Source: Brevundimonas subvibrioides (lineage in GTDB: Bacteria; Pseudomonadota; Alphaproteobacteria; Caulobacterales; Caulobacteraceae). Taken from it: a stretch of DNA of 64,000 nt. The position numbers and the translations under genes were made by a program. Positions within the stretch are counted from its first letter, which is position 1; every line of letters starts with the position of its first letter. The notes under the pieces were generated by a model. The model was not told the DNA's origin. It was given only the letters and a program-made list of their open reading frames with translations, and did no database searches. Of this stretch, positions 23,600 through 32,036 are shown in pieces. The stretch is taken from positions 124,001 to 188,000 of the forward strand of contig NZ_NCEQ01000003.1 in NCBI RefSeq assembly GCF_002280785.1, in the 5' to 3' direction.

Positions 23600-23806
23600 G
23601 AAATGGCCCCGTTTCGGTCCTTCGTCGGCCCGGTTGGACAGCGAAACAGTAGCTGTCGGCCTGACGGAGTTCGGAAGCGTCCCGGATCCTGAACAGCCCC
23701 CCCAGCCCCCCTGGATGTTGCCGTATTTAGGCTTCGCCAGGCCGACGCTTCCTCCAAAGCGAGACGCCCGTCCTGCCTCCCTCCCCCCTCCGGCATGGCG
23801 GGCGTT
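23600..23806 (+). ncRNA. Candidate structured RNA with alternative stems
   Basis: In the 518-bp gap between the DUF2794 and DegP-like genes, no credible gene is visible. The plus strand shows a hairpin GACAGC/GCTGTC (23637-23657). Two longer pairings then compete for one target: GTCGGCCTG (23655-23663) with CAGGCCGAC (23738-23746), and GGAAGCGTC (23673-23681) with GACGCTTCC (23744-23752). A terminator-like stem (ACGCCCG/CGGGCGT) follows, ending in TTTT at 23806. This is compatible with a small RNA or RNA switch of about 200 nt. No promoter could be assigned with confidence. Confidence 0.4.
23763..23806 (+). terminator. Terminator-like hairpin
   Basis: ACGCCCG (23764-23770) pairs with CGGGCGT (23799-23805), with further G-C pairs possible inside the long loop (GCC/GGC), followed by TTTT. 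It would end a rightward transcript; no protein-coding gene on the plus strand leads into it. Confidence 0.5.
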
Positions 23807-23904
23807 TTGCTGTCTGGCGCGCAGCGCCACACAGCATTGTTGTTTGGGCGCTATCGCTCGCGACGCGGTCGCTCACTGCTTGAGCGCGGGCTTACCCAAA
23901 CTCT

Positions 23905-24024
23905 GTGCACCCCGGCGAAGGCCGGGGTCCAGATCACAGACTCAGTCAGCAAGGATCGCTTACCGACACTCCGTCCATCCGCCGGCTTTCGCCATCTGCA
24001 CCCCGGCCTTCACCGGGGTGAACG
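23905..24024. repeat. Two short palindromic repeats (CCCCGGC-gaa-GGCCGGGG type)
   Basis: Two related GC-rich palindromes lie about 85 bp apart in the gap before the DegP-like gene: ACCCCGGCGAAGGCCGGGGT near 23908-23930 and CACCCCGGCCTTCACCGGGGTG near 23999-24020. The second is similar to the first in inverted orientation. Such palindromes are common intergenic repeats in alphaproteobacterial genomes. The rest of the gap shows no gene. Confidence 0.7.
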
Positions 24025-24039
24025 GATAGAGAAGCCGCC

Positions 24040-25386
24040 TCAGTCCGCCGCAGGGATGACGATCTCTACCTCTTCGCCACTGCGCAGGACCGTCAGGGTC
24101 GCGCCGCCGCCCGTGCCGAGCGCACGGCCCAGCTCCGAAAAGCCCGAGACCGACATGCCGTTGGCGGCGGTGACAAGGTCGCCGGCGCGCAGGTCCTGCT
24201 GGGCCGCGGCTGAACCGCCCTCGACCGCCACGACCAGGGCGCCCGATGCGCTGATCCCGTCAGAGGACTTCACGTCGCGGAAATTGGCGCCGTAGGCCTG
24301 GAGCGAGGTCGAGCCGACCTGGACCGGATCGGTCGACAGGACCTCGACGTTCAGCGCCGTGGTCGCCTCGTGCCCGTCGCGCAAATAGACGAGCGCGATC
24401 CGGGTTCCCGGAGGTGCGATGCCCACCGTGGCCTGCACCGAGCCGGCGTTGGCGACCGGGCGGTTCTGGATGCGGGTGATGATGTCGCCGCGCTGCAGGC
24501 CCGCACGCTCGGCCGGAGAGCCGGGCAGGACATCCTCGACGATGGCGCCGCGCACGAAGCCGAGGCCCGCCTCGACCGCACGCTCGGCGTTCAGCGAGCC
24601 CAGGGTCGCACCGATGCGGCCGCGCGTGACCTCGCCGTTGGCGCGCAGTTGTTCGACCACGAACAGCAGGATTCGGGTCGGGACCGCGAAGGCGATGCCG
24701 TCGTTTCCGCCGCCGATGTCGCCCGACAGGATCGAGGTGTTGATGCCGATCAGCCGGCCCCGGCTGTCCAGCAGCGGCCCGCCGGAGTTGCCCGAGTTCA
24801 CGGCCGCGTCGGTCTGGATATAGTCCTCGACCGCGTCGCCCATGCCGGACCGGCCGAGGCCCGAGATCACGCCCATGGTCAGGGTCTGGTCGAGGCCGAG
24901 CGGATAGCCGACCGCGAAGGCCAGGTCGCCCGTGCGCAGGGTGTCGGAATCCACCGTCTCCACCTGCGACAGGCCCGGGGCGCGGATCTGCAGGACCGCG
25001 ATATCCGTCGCCTTGTCGGACCCGATCAGGGTGGCGTCGACCAGACGTCCGTCGGTCATGTCGACGCGGAATTTCTGACCGTCCTCGATGACGTGATGGT
25101 TGGTGACGATGATGCCGTTGGCGGCGTCGATGATGACGCCGGAGCCGCTGGAGACGGGGGTTGGTTCGGTCTCGCCGGTGGTCGGCCCCGCCGACATGCC
25201 GAGCGTCGTCACCTGGACCACGGCCGGCAGGGACCGCTCCAGCCCGGTCGCGAAGCTGAACACGCCGCGGCGGCTATCGTAGGGGATGGGGAACTCCGGC
25301 GCGGTCTGGGCCTGGGCGACGCCGCCGACGGCTCCGAGCAGCGTCAGGGCGAGGGCCGAACCGGTCAGGAGGCGAAGGCGCATCAT
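24040..25386 (-). CDS. DegP/HtrA-type periplasmic serine protease
   Basis: A 448-residue periplasmic protease of the HtrA family that degrades or refolds damaged envelope proteins. A signal peptide (residues 1-27, ending AQA) precedes the trypsin-like domain. The catalytic triad is H98 (TNHHVI), D128 (ATDIAVL) and S201 (GNSGGPL). Two PDZ domains follow: the first around RGAIVEDVLPGSPAERAGLQ (about 280-300), the second around GALVVAVEGGSAAAQQDLRA (about 385-410). This gives the DegP/DegQ layout, although the protein carries no long LA loop. It is the last gene of a response regulator-histidine kinase-protease operon, 27 bp after the kinase gene. Confidence 0.92.
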   Translation of the reverse strand: MMRLRLLTGSALALTLLGAVGGVAQAQTAPEFPIPYDSRRGVFSFATGLERSLPAVVQVTTLGMSAGPTTGETEPTPVSSGSGVIIDAANGIIVTNHHVIEDGQKFRVDMTDGRLVDATLIGSDKATDIAVLQIRAPGLSQVETVDSDTLRTGDLAFAVGYPLGLDQTLTMGVISGLGRSGMGDAVEDYIQTDAAVNSGNSGGPLLDSRGRLIGINTSILSGDIGGGNDGIAFAVPTRILLFVVEQLRANGEVTRGRIGATLGSLNAERAVEAGLGFVRGAIVEDVLPGSPAERAGLQRGDIITRIQNRPVANAGSVQATVGIAPPGTRIALVYLRDGHEATTALNVEVLSTDPVQVGSTSLQAYGANFRDVKSSDGISASGALVVAVEGGSAAAQQDLRAGDLVTAANGMSVSGFSELGRALGTGGGATLTVLRSGEEVEIVIPAAD

Positions 25387-25413
25387 GGTGTTTCCCCAGT
25401 GGTTGATCGGAGC

Positions 25414-26871
25414 CTAGCGTGAGAACCTTGCCGTGACGATGGCTCCGGGGCGCGCGTCATCAATCGTCATCCGGCCGCCGTGGCGACGCAGGATCGCCCG
25501 CACGAAGGCCAGTCCCATGCCATGACTGTCCTTGGCGCGCGGCATGGAGGGCTGGCTGCCGGACATGCCGGGCCCCTGATCGCCGACCGACAGGCACGGA
25601 CCCTCATCGCAGTCCCAGGCGCGCAGGGTCACAACGCCGCCGTCGGGCGAGAACTTCACCGCATTGTCGACCAGGTTGGCCACGGCGCGCTGCAGCAGGG
25701 ACCGCACGCCCAGCACCGAGACCGGCTCCCCCTCGGCGACGATCCGGATGTCGCGGATGTCGGCGATGGGCTGATAGAGTTCGACCGCCGCCTCGGCCAG
25801 CACATCCAGCCGCACGCTCTCGAACAGCCAGGCCTCACCGTCGCGCAGCGCCATGGCCTCGTTCATGGCCCGGGTGATCTCGGCGATGTCCCGCCCCGCC
25901 GCCTCGCCCAGCCGCTTCCGCTCGACCGGATCCTCGGTCTCCATCAGCCTGTCCAGACGGGCCGAGGCGCGGGCCAGCGGGGTCCGGAAATCGTGCGCCA
26001 GCTGGTCGGCGGAATCGCGCAGCCAGCTTAACAGTTCCTCGAGGCGGTCGAGCGTCCGGTTCACCTGGCTGGACAACTGGGTCAGCTCCGGGGCCACAGC
26101 CACATCGGGCGCGCGGCGCGAGAAGTCGCCCAGGGCGGCGCGGTCCAGCACCGTGCTGACCTCGGCGATGGCGCTGGTCAGGCGCTGGCGGGCGAACAGG
26201 GCCGCCGTCAGGCCCGACACCAGGATCAGGGCGCCGGTCAGGGCCACGGCCAGGACCGCCCAGCGCCAGGCGACACCGGCCGGATCGACCACCCGGCCGA
26301 CGATGACGGACAGCGACCCGATCGGCCGCTTGACCACGATGACGTCGACGCTGCGCGTCAGGCAGAGCTGGCCGGCCTCGAGCCGGATCAGGAAGACGCC
26401 GTCGCCCAGCCGCGTCAGGCGCTCGGCCCGCGCGGTCTCCAGCGCCAGCAGGCCGGCGGGCTTGCCGACCGGGGCGCGGATGAAGCGCACGCCCGCACCG
26501 CCCTGGCCGGTGCGACAGGTCTGTTCCAAAGTGGTGACATTCTGGGTCGGCCCGTCCTGGAACGCGCTGAGGAAGGCCGACATATAGGCGGCGTCGCCCT
26601 CGGTCATGGCCGAGGCGTCCATTGAGGTGTCGGCCGGCAGCTTCGACGCCATGGCGCCGAAGTCGTCGAGCGCCGACAGGGCCGCCTGCTGGCGCTGGTC
26701 CAGCCGCGCCGCCTGCCCGGTGACGACCAGCGATCCGGTCAGGGCCACGGCCGCCAGAATGGCCAGACCGGAGGCGAGCTGGGTCAGGGTCCGGCGCGCC
26801 ATCCAGGCCATGAGGCCGGACGGCTGGATCCTTGTCCAGATCGCGGCCAGTCGACTCAAAGGCTCACCCAT
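25414..26871 (-). CDS. Sensor histidine kinase (EnvZ-like, HAMP)
   Basis: A 485-residue membrane histidine kinase. The first membrane helix spans about residues 30-52, a periplasmic sensor of about 150 residues follows, and the second helix is near 203-226. A HAMP domain (about 226-280) leads to the H-box QLAHDFRTPLAR with H293. The ATPase domain carries NLVDNAVKFSPDGG (N-box), GDQGPGM (G1) and HGMGLAFVRAILRRHGG (G2). The periplasmic domain contains two cysteines (C119, C170) that may form a disulphide. It is encoded between a response regulator and a DegP-type protease, which suggests an envelope-stress role; this is an inference from the operon. Confidence 0.9.
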   Translation of the reverse strand: MGEPLSRLAAIWTRIQPSGLMAWMARRTLTQLASGLAILAAVALTGSLVVTGQAARLDQRQQAALSALDDFGAMASKLPADTSMDASAMTEGDAAYMSAFLSAFQDGPTQNVTTLEQTCRTGQGGAGVRFIRAPVGKPAGLLALETARAERLTRLGDGVFLIRLEAGQLCLTRSVDVIVVKRPIGSLSVIVGRVVDPAGVAWRWAVLAVALTGALILVSGLTAALFARQRLTSAIAEVSTVLDRAALGDFSRRAPDVAVAPELTQLSSQVNRTLDRLEELLSWLRDSADQLAHDFRTPLARASARLDRLMETEDPVERKRLGEAAGRDIAEITRAMNEAMALRDGEAWLFESVRLDVLAEAAVELYQPIADIRDIRIVAEGEPVSVLGVRSLLQRAVANLVDNAVKFSPDGGVVTLRAWDCDEGPCLSVGDQGPGMSGSQPSMPRAKDSHGMGLAFVRAILRRHGGRMTIDDARPGAIVTARFSR

Positions 26872-26917
26872 TTCCCAAGCCGCGACCCGGGCGCAAAACC
26901 GCTGACGCTTCTGCTGG

Positions 26918-27730
26918 TCACGCCGCGTCGAGGTCGCGGAAGATCAGGCTCTGGCTGCGGGCCGAGACGATCAGGGGATGCAGGTCCTCGCCCAGCTCCG
27001 GCGCCTGTTCCTTCAGCCGGCGACGCAGGGCCGAGATGCGGGCGTCGATGATGTTGACGAAATTGTCCGGCAGGAAGGTCCATTCGACCCAGCACCGGTC
27101 CCACAGCATGGTCTTGGTCACCGGCTGGCCGCGCGCGGTCATCAGCTCCGAGACGATGGCGAACTCCAGCGGCGACAGGTCGATCAGCCGCTCGGTCCCC
27201 TCGACCGTCAGCTTCAGGGTGCGGGCGCCCGGCGACAGGCGGAACGGACCGTTGACCAGGTCGGCGTTGGCCGGTTTGGCCCGGCGGGCCACGCGACGCA
27301 GCTGGGCCGCGATCCGCGCCAGCAGCTCCTCGTCGCCGATCGGCTTGGACAGATAGTCGTCGGCCCCGCCCAGCAGGCCCTCGACCCGCTGACGCTCTCC
27401 GGTCAGGGCGGTCAGCATCAGGGCCGGCGCGTCCGAAGACGGCCCCGACGACGTCCGCAGCCGCTTCAGCGTCTCCAGACCGTCCAGCCCCTTGGTCAGC
27501 CGGTCGAGGATCAGGATGTCGTAGGCGTGGGCGGCGGCCGCGCTCAGCGCCGCCTCGCCCGCATCGACACAGTCCACGGCCTCGAAGCCCGCGCGCAGCA
27601 GGCGGTCGGAGACATGTTCGGCCAGGGCCGGGTCGTCCTCCAGCACCAGGGCGCGCCGGCCCGCGAACACCTCCGCCAGGGCCGCGAAGGGATCGGTGTC
27701 CGCCGCCTGTTCGATGTCCGTGCTGCTCAT
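26918..27730 (-). CDS. OmpR/PhoB family response regulator
   Basis: A 270-residue response regulator. The receiver domain starts around residue 25 (RRALVLEDDPALAEHV) and has phosphorylated D76 in DILILDRLTKG, the conserved threonine in LMLTAL and the lysine in YLSKPIG. The C-terminal winged-helix (Trans_reg_C) begins about 160 and includes LSPLEFAIVSELMTARGQPV and the recognition-helix region NFVNIIDARISALRRRL. An N-terminal extension of about 24 residues precedes the receiver. The gene is first in the operon, 46 bp before the histidine kinase gene, its evident partner. Its promoter probably lies in the 196-bp gap shared with the divergent NTF2-like gene. Confidence 0.92.
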   Translation of the reverse strand: MSSTDIEQAADTDPFAALAEVFAGRRALVLEDDPALAEHVSDRLLRAGFEAVDCVDAGEAALSAAAAHAYDILILDRLTKGLDGLETLKRLRTSSGPSSDAPALMLTALTGERQRVEGLLGGADDYLSKPIGDEELLARIAAQLRRVARRAKPANADLVNGPFRLSPGARTLKLTVEGTERLIDLSPLEFAIVSELMTARGQPVTKTMLWDRCWVEWTFLPDNFVNIIDARISALRRRLKEQAPELGEDLHPLIVSARSQSLIFRDLDAA

Positions 27731-27926
27731 ACGCCTGTTTCCCCGACCCGACTTCCCGCCAGCTTAGTCTGCACGGTCGCCAGAACAAACCGGCCCGGCC
27801 CTGTGATCCTGGGGCTTTCGGCCCGCCCGCGCCGCTGATCCTTCCTGACGAGACCCGGCTTGTCGGCCACGGGCGGCATGATAGCGTCCCCGTCGGCGCA
27901 CCCGGGCGCCGGACGGGAAGATCGCC

Positions 27927-28382
27927 ATGACCCTGCTCGCCCTCGCCGCCGCCCTCGCGATCCAGACGACCCTGCCCGCCGATCCGGCCTCGGCCGAGGC
28001 CGTCGCCGTCATGGCCCCGGTCGAGGCCACCTTCGCGGCCATTGCGGCGCGCGACGGCGCATTGCTGGCGCCCCATTTCGATCCCGAGGCGACCATGATC
28101 GTCACGGTCGAGCGTCCCGACGGAAGCCGCGTCATCCGCCGCCTGACGGCCGAGGAATTCGCCGGCGGCCTGCGTCCCGGCGCCGAACGGTTCGAGGAGG
28201 TCATGCCCGACCCGATCATCGCCATCGACGGCGACGTGGCCTCGGTCTTCGGCCGCTATCTGTTCAAGGTCGACGGCGCGGTCGTCCACTGCGGCGCCAA
28301 CCATTTCGACATGGTCCGCAAGGACGGCGCCTGGACCATCGCGGGCATCAGCTGGAGCCAGCGCACGACGGGGTGCGAGTAA
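27927..28382 (+). CDS. NTF2-like/SnoaL-like (DUF4440) family protein
   Basis: A 151-residue protein that looks like a small nuclear-transport-factor-2 fold (SnoaL/DUF4440). The N-terminus resembles a signal peptide (MTLLALAAALAIQTTLPA), so it is probably exported. The domain starts with EAVAVMAPVEATFAAIAARDGALLAPHF and continues with AVFGRY-like ASVFGRYLFKVDG and GANHFDMVRKDGAWTIAGIS, the usual strand pattern of the fold. The function could be ligand binding or a small enzymatic step; nothing indicates a substrate. A good ribosome binding site (GGGAAGA) precedes the ATG. It is followed by a long inverted repeat and is convergent with gcdH. Confidence 0.82.
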   Translation: MTLLALAAALAIQTTLPADPASAEAVAVMAPVEATFAAIAARDGALLAPHFDPEATMIVTVERPDGSRVIRRLTAEEFAGGLRPGAERFEEVMPDPIIAIDGDVASVFGRYLFKVDGAVVHCGANHFDMVRKDGAWTIAGISWSQRTTGCE

Positions 28383-28388
28383 AGCCTT

Positions 28389-28507
28389 CTCCTCCCCACG
28401 CAGTGGGGAGGGGGACCACGAAGTGGTGGAGGGGTTCTGGGCGCCCGCAGAGCCCCTCCGTCTCTCCGCTTCGCTCCGAGCCACCTCCCCACTGCGTGGG
28501 GAGGAGA
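28389..28507. repeat. Long intergenic inverted repeat between convergent genes
   Basis: The left arm TCTCCTCCCCACGCAGTGGG (then GAGG...GGTGGAGGGG) pairs with the right arm (CCCCTCCG...CCTCCCCACTGCGTGGGGAGGAGA, in parts). Each arm carries the sub-hairpin CCCCACGCAGTGGGG. It separates the convergent NTF2-like and gcdH genes and belongs to the family at 5118, 17506 and 36809. Confidence 0.87.
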
Positions 28508-28517
28508 CGGTTCGAAG

Positions 28518-29708
28518 CTAGAACGCGCTCTCACCCGTGATCGCCCGCCCCAGGATCAGCGCATGCACGTCGTGCGCCCCCTCATAGGTGTTGACCGTCT
28601 CCAGGTTCATCGCGTGGCGCATCACATGCAGTTCGCCGGTGATGCCGGCGCCGCCGTGCATGTCGCGGGCCTCGCGCGCGATGGCCAGGGCCTTGCCGCA
28701 GTTGTTGCGCTTCATCAGGCTGATCGCCTCCGGCACCCAGGCCCCGGTGTCGAGCAGACGACCCAGGGCATAGGCGCCCTCAAGACCGAGGAAGATCTCG
28801 GTCTGCATGTCGGCCAGCTTCTTCTGCACCAGCTGGCGCGACGACAGCGGCCGGCCGAACAGCATCCGCTCCCCGACATAGTCGCGCGTCGCATGCAGGC
28901 AGAACTCGGCGGAGCCCATCGCGCCCCAGCTGATGCCGTAGCGCGCCTTGTTCAGACAGGAGAAGGGCCCGCGCAGACCCTTGACCCCCGGCAGCAGATT
29001 GGCCTCGGGCACGAAGACGTCGTTGAGCCCGATGTCGCCGGTGACCGAGGCGCGCAGGGACAGCTTGTCGCCGATCTTGCCGGTGGTGAACCCCTCCATC
29101 CCCCGCTCGACGATGAAGCCCCGGATGACGCCGTCGAGCTTGGCCCAGACGATGGCGAGGTCGGCGATCGGCGAGTTGGTGATCCAGTATTTGCCGCCGT
29201 TCAGCCTGTAGCCGCCCTCAACCGCCACGGCATTGGTCTTCATCGACGCCGGGTCCGACCCGCCGTCCGCCTCGGTCAGGCCGAAACAGCCGACCCATTC
29301 GCCCGCCGCCATCCTCGGAAGGAAGCGAAGTTTCTGCTCCTCGTTGCCGAAGGCGTAGATCGGATACATGGCCAGGGACGACTGCACCGACATGGCCGAG
29401 CGATAGCCGCTGTCGACCGCCTCGATCTCGCGCGCGATCAAACCATAGGCGACGTGGCTGACGCCCGAGCCGCCGTACTGTTCGGGCAGCATGGCGCCGA
29501 GGAAGCCCATCTCCCCCATCTCGGTCATGATGGCGCGGTCGAAGACCTCGTCGCGGAAGGCGGCGACGACGCGGGGCAACAGCCGTTCGCGGGCATAGGT
29601 GCGGGCCGCGTCGCGGATGGCGCGTTCGTCCTCCGTCAGCCGGCTCTCCATGTCGAACGGGTCGTCCCACTTGAAGGTCTGGGTCACGGGTGCGGCGCCG
29701 TCGGCCAT
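28518..29708 (-). CDS. gcdH: Glutaryl-CoA dehydrogenase
   Basis: A 396-residue FAD enzyme of the acyl-CoA dehydrogenase family. It oxidises and decarboxylates glutaryl-CoA to crotonyl-CoA in lysine, tryptophan and glutarate breakdown. Diagnostic features are [15 protein letters not shown] (FAD/substrate binding), the GCDH-typical [35 protein letters not shown] and the catalytic glutamate in [20 protein letters not shown] near the C-terminus. The start [10 protein letters not shown] was preferred because AGAGGA precedes it; a longer form of 15 extra codons is possible. It is divergent, across 141 bp, from a DUF6356 gene followed by a CaiB-type CoA-transferase, likely the glutarate-activating partner. 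Confidence 0.93.
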   Translation of the reverse strand: MADGAAPVTQTFKWDDPFDMESRLTEDERAIRDAARTYARERLLPRVVAAFRDEVFDRAIMTEMGEMGFLGAMLPEQYGGSGVSHVAYGLIAREIEAVDSGYRSAMSVQSSLAMYPIYAFGNEEQKLRFLPRMAAGEWVGCFGLTEADGGSDPASMKTNAVAVEGGYRLNGGKYWITNSPIADLAIVWAKLDGVIRGFIVERGMEGFTTGKIGDKLSLRASVTGDIGLNDVFVPEANLLPGVKGLRGPFSCLNKARYGISWGAMGSAEFCLHATRDYVGERMLFGRPLSSRQLVQKKLADMQTEIFLGLEGAYALGRLLDTGAWVPEAISLMKRNNCGKALAIAREARDMHGGAGITGELHVMRHAMNLETVNTYEGAHDVHALILGRAITGESAF

Positions 29709-29849
29709 GGGATCGTCCTCTGATCGCTGGTTGCGTCTTCTGGGGCCTGTCACGCGCGCGTGACGCGCCGGCCCTGTTTCGAGCGCCGGTTTAGGCCAGA
29801 ATGCGCGCGACGGGTAGAGACGAGCCTCGTCTCAAGCTAGGCTGTCCAG

Positions 29850-30116
29850 ATGATCCGCGCCTTGAAATCCCTGTTCGTCGACCACCCGCGCGAGGTCGAG
29901 GAAACCTATGCGCACCACGCGGGCGTGGCCACGCGCATGGGCATGCGGCTGGCGAAACTGTCCGGTTGCGCCTTCATCCACGCCGTGGTTCCCGGCCTGC
30001 ACAAGACGACGGTGTCCGCGGACATCAAGCGGATGGCCGACGAACTGGGCTATCGCGCCGAGGTCGCCCGCGAGACGCGGATGCGGGACGCCGGCGCCTT
30101 CGATCCCGGGCTCTAG
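29850..30116 (+). CDS. DUF6356 family protein
   Basis: An 88-residue protein of a small alphaproteobacterial family (DUF6356), function unknown. The sequence includes HPREVEETYAHHAGVATRMG and KLSGCAFIHAVVPGLHKTTV, with several histidines (HH, H, H) and one cysteine that could bind a metal or heme; this is only a guess. It has a mildly hydrophobic middle segment but no clear signal peptide. The gene ends two bases before the CoA-transferase ATG, so both belong to one transcript, divergent from gcdH. Confidence 0.75.
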   Translation: MIRALKSLFVDHPREVEETYAHHAGVATRMGMRLAKLSGCAFIHAVVPGLHKTTVSADIKRMADELGYRAEVARETRMRDAGAFDPGL

Positions 30117-30118
30117 CA

Positions 30119-31300
30119 ATGGCGCCTCAAGCCCTGGCGGGCGTCCGCGTTCTCGACCTGTCGCGTGTTCTGGCGGGACCTTGGGCGACCCAGACCCTGG
30201 CCGACCTCGGCGCCGAGGTGATCAAGATCGAACGCCCCGGGGTCGGCGACGACACCCGCGCCTGGGGCCCGCCCTTCACCACGAAGACCGACGGCACGCG
30301 CGGCGACAGCGCCTATTTCCTGTGCGCCAACCGGGGCAAGAAGTCCGTCGAACTCGACATCGCCTCGCCCGAAGGCGCCGAGACGATCCGCAAGCTGGCC
30401 GCGACCTGCGACGTCGTGGTCGAGAACTTCAAGGTCGGCGGGCTGAAGAAATACGGCCTCGACTACGCCTCGCTCGCAGCGACCCATCCGAAACTCGTCT
30501 ATTGCTCGATCACCGGCTTCGGCCAGACCGGCCCGCGCGCGGGTCAGGCCGGCTACGACTATATGATCCAGGCCATGGGCGGTCTGATGAGCGTGACCGG
30601 CCAGCCGGACGGGGCGCCCGGCGCCGAACCGATGAAGGTCGGCGTCGCCGTCGTCGATCTGGCGACCGGCCTCTATGCCTCGAACGCCATCCTCGCCGCC
30701 CTGCTGCATGCGCGCAGCACCGGTCAGGGCCAGCACGTCGACATCGCCCTGTTCGACGTCCAGGCGGCCATGCTGGCCAATCAGGCGACCAACTATTTCG
30801 TTTCCGGCGTCGCCCCGACCCGGATGGGCAACGCCCACCCGAACCTGGTGCCCTATCAGCCCTTCCCCTGTTCCGACGGCATGGTGGTGATCGCGGTCGG
30901 CAACGACGGCCAGTACCGGACCCTGTGCGGCGTGCTGGATCTGGAGGGCCTGGCGACGGACGAACGCTACGCCGGCAACGCCGGGCGGATCGAGCACCGG
31001 ATCGAACTGGTCGCCGCGCTCTCGGCCATCACCTCGGGCTGGACCATGGGCGAGTTGATGGCGCGTCTGGAGCCGGCGGGCGTCCCCTGCGGCCCCGTCA
31101 ACACCATCGACCAGGTGTTCGACGAGCCCCAGGCCAAGCATCGCGGGCTGGAGATCACGCTGGAGCGCCCCGACCTGACGGTCCCGACACGGACGGTCGC
31201 ATCGCCGATCCGGTTCTCGGAAACCCCGGTGCGCTACGACGCGGCGCCACCCCGGTTGGGGGCGGATACGGAAGAGGTGCTGGCTTCGATCAGTCGCTGA
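30119..31300 (+). CDS. CaiB/BaiF family CoA-transferase (glutarate CoA-transferase candidate)
   Basis: A 393-residue class III CoA-transferase. It moves CoA between carboxylic acids through an aspartyl-CoA intermediate. The N-terminal LAGVRVLDLSRVLAGPWATQ and ADLGAEVIKIERP are standard for the family, as are VVENFKVGGLKKYGLDY and GYDYMIQAMGGLMSVTG. The catalytic aspartate is most likely D180 in VAVVDLATG. The neighbourhood with glutaryl-CoA dehydrogenase suggests that it activates glutarate from succinyl-CoA, like the human enzyme SUGCT; substrate assignment remains an inference. The ATG lies two bases after the DUF6356 stop. Its 3' end overlaps the convergent vapC gene by 11 bp. Confidence 0.88.
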   Translation: MAPQALAGVRVLDLSRVLAGPWATQTLADLGAEVIKIERPGVGDDTRAWGPPFTTKTDGTRGDSAYFLCANRGKKSVELDIASPEGAETIRKLAATCDVVVENFKVGGLKKYGLDYASLAATHPKLVYCSITGFGQTGPRAGQAGYDYMIQAMGGLMSVTGQPDGAPGAEPMKVGVAVVDLATGLYASNAILAALLHARSTGQGQHVDIALFDVQAAMLANQATNYFVSGVAPTRMGNAHPNLVPYQPFPCSDGMVVIAVGNDGQYRTLCGVLDLEGLATDERYAGNAGRIEHRIELVAALSAITSGWTMGELMARLEPAGVPCGPVNTIDQVFDEPQAKHRGLEITLERPDLTVPTRTVASPIRFSETPVRYDAAPPRLGADTEEVLASISR

Positions 31301-31748
31301 TCCGCGCGGCGATTTCCCCGGCGGACAACACCTCGGCGCGGACTGACCAGTCGATCAGGGACAGGCCTTGCACGCGACCGAAATGCCGGACGTTCCGCGT
31401 CGCCACTGTCCAGCCGCGTGTGAGCGCCTGGCCGGCGATCAGGACGTCGATGTCGCCGATAGGGGTTCCTTGTTTCAACAGGGATGCGCGCAGGCGACCC
31501 GATGCCGAGGCGTCGTCGGGCGTGAAATCCGGTTCCGTGAACTGAACCAGTAGTTCTTCCAACTGAGCCAGTCGCCGCTCGGGAGAAGCGCTCAGCAAGG
31601 CCCCGCTGACAAGCTCATGCCGGACGACTGGAGAGACGATCAACTCAAAACCATTGAGGATCGCCTGATCCAGAACGGCCTGTGTCGTGCGATGGGGGCT
31701 GCGTAGCAGATGAACGAGTTCGCTGGTGTCCAGCGACAGGCTCACCAT
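31290..31748 (-). CDS. vapC: PIN-domain toxin VapC
   Basis: A 152-residue PIN-domain ribonuclease, toxin of a type II toxin-antitoxin pair. VapC toxins usually cut tRNA or rRNA. The acidic active site is seen as D7 in SLDTSELVHLL, the mid-protein E in VVRHELVSGAL, and D in GDIDVLIAGQAL (about residue 98), with the C-terminal TRNVRHFGRV typical of the fold. The ATG overlaps the end of vapB by 7 bp, the usual coupling. The gene ends 11 bp inside the convergent CoA-transferase gene. No other toxin-antitoxin gene is nearby. Confidence 0.9.
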   Translation of the reverse strand: MVSLSLDTSELVHLLRSPHRTTQAVLDQAILNGFELIVSPVVRHELVSGALLSASPERRLAQLEELLVQFTEPDFTPDDASASGRLRASLLKQGTPIGDIDVLIAGQALTRGWTVATRNVRHFGRVQGLSLIDWSVRAEVLSAGEIAARISD

Positions 31749-32023
31749 GGTTCCACGGGTGTGATTGTCTGTGGAGGGGGGTCCGGGAATGGATCGTCCG
31801 GATCCATCAGGGCATCGATCCGTGCCCACATGGCGTCCAGTTCCGCCTGCGTCGTGGCCTTCTTGCGAACCGGCTCAAGGATGACTGCGTCGCCTTCCTT
31901 ACGGATACGAACCTCGCCGCCTTCGAATCTATACGCCTTGGGCAGACGCACGGCCTGGCTGCCGCCGCTTGAGAACAGGCGGGCGGTTTCGGCGACACCC
32001 GGGGTCTTGCGCGAGATGGCCAT
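31742..32023 (-). CDS. vapB: AbrB/SpoVT-type antitoxin VapB
   Basis: A 93-residue antitoxin with a swapped-hairpin AbrB DNA-binding domain: ARLFSSGGSQAVRLPKAYRF, then EVRIRKEGDAVILEPV. The acidic and proline-rich C-terminus (MDPDDPFPDPPPQ, about residues 73-85) is the likely toxin-neutralising segment. The ATG at 32023 gives MAISRKTPG; an upstream in-frame ATG at 32059 lies across the operator palindrome and is less likely. Its last codons overlap vapC. It probably represses its own promoter through the palindrome at 32037-32057. Confidence 0.87.
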   Translation of the reverse strand: MAISRKTPGVAETARLFSSGGSQAVRLPKAYRFEGGEVRIRKEGDAVILEPVRKKATTQAELDAMWARIDALMDPDDPFPDPPPQTITPVEPW

Positions 32024-32036
32024 GACGGCGGCTTTC

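Noticed and set aside
23634..24029. A 131-codon frame in the gap before the DegP-like gene
   Set aside because: It crosses a terminator-like hairpin and palindromic repeats and is rich in Pro, Cys and Arg without a domain, so it is not a credible protein.
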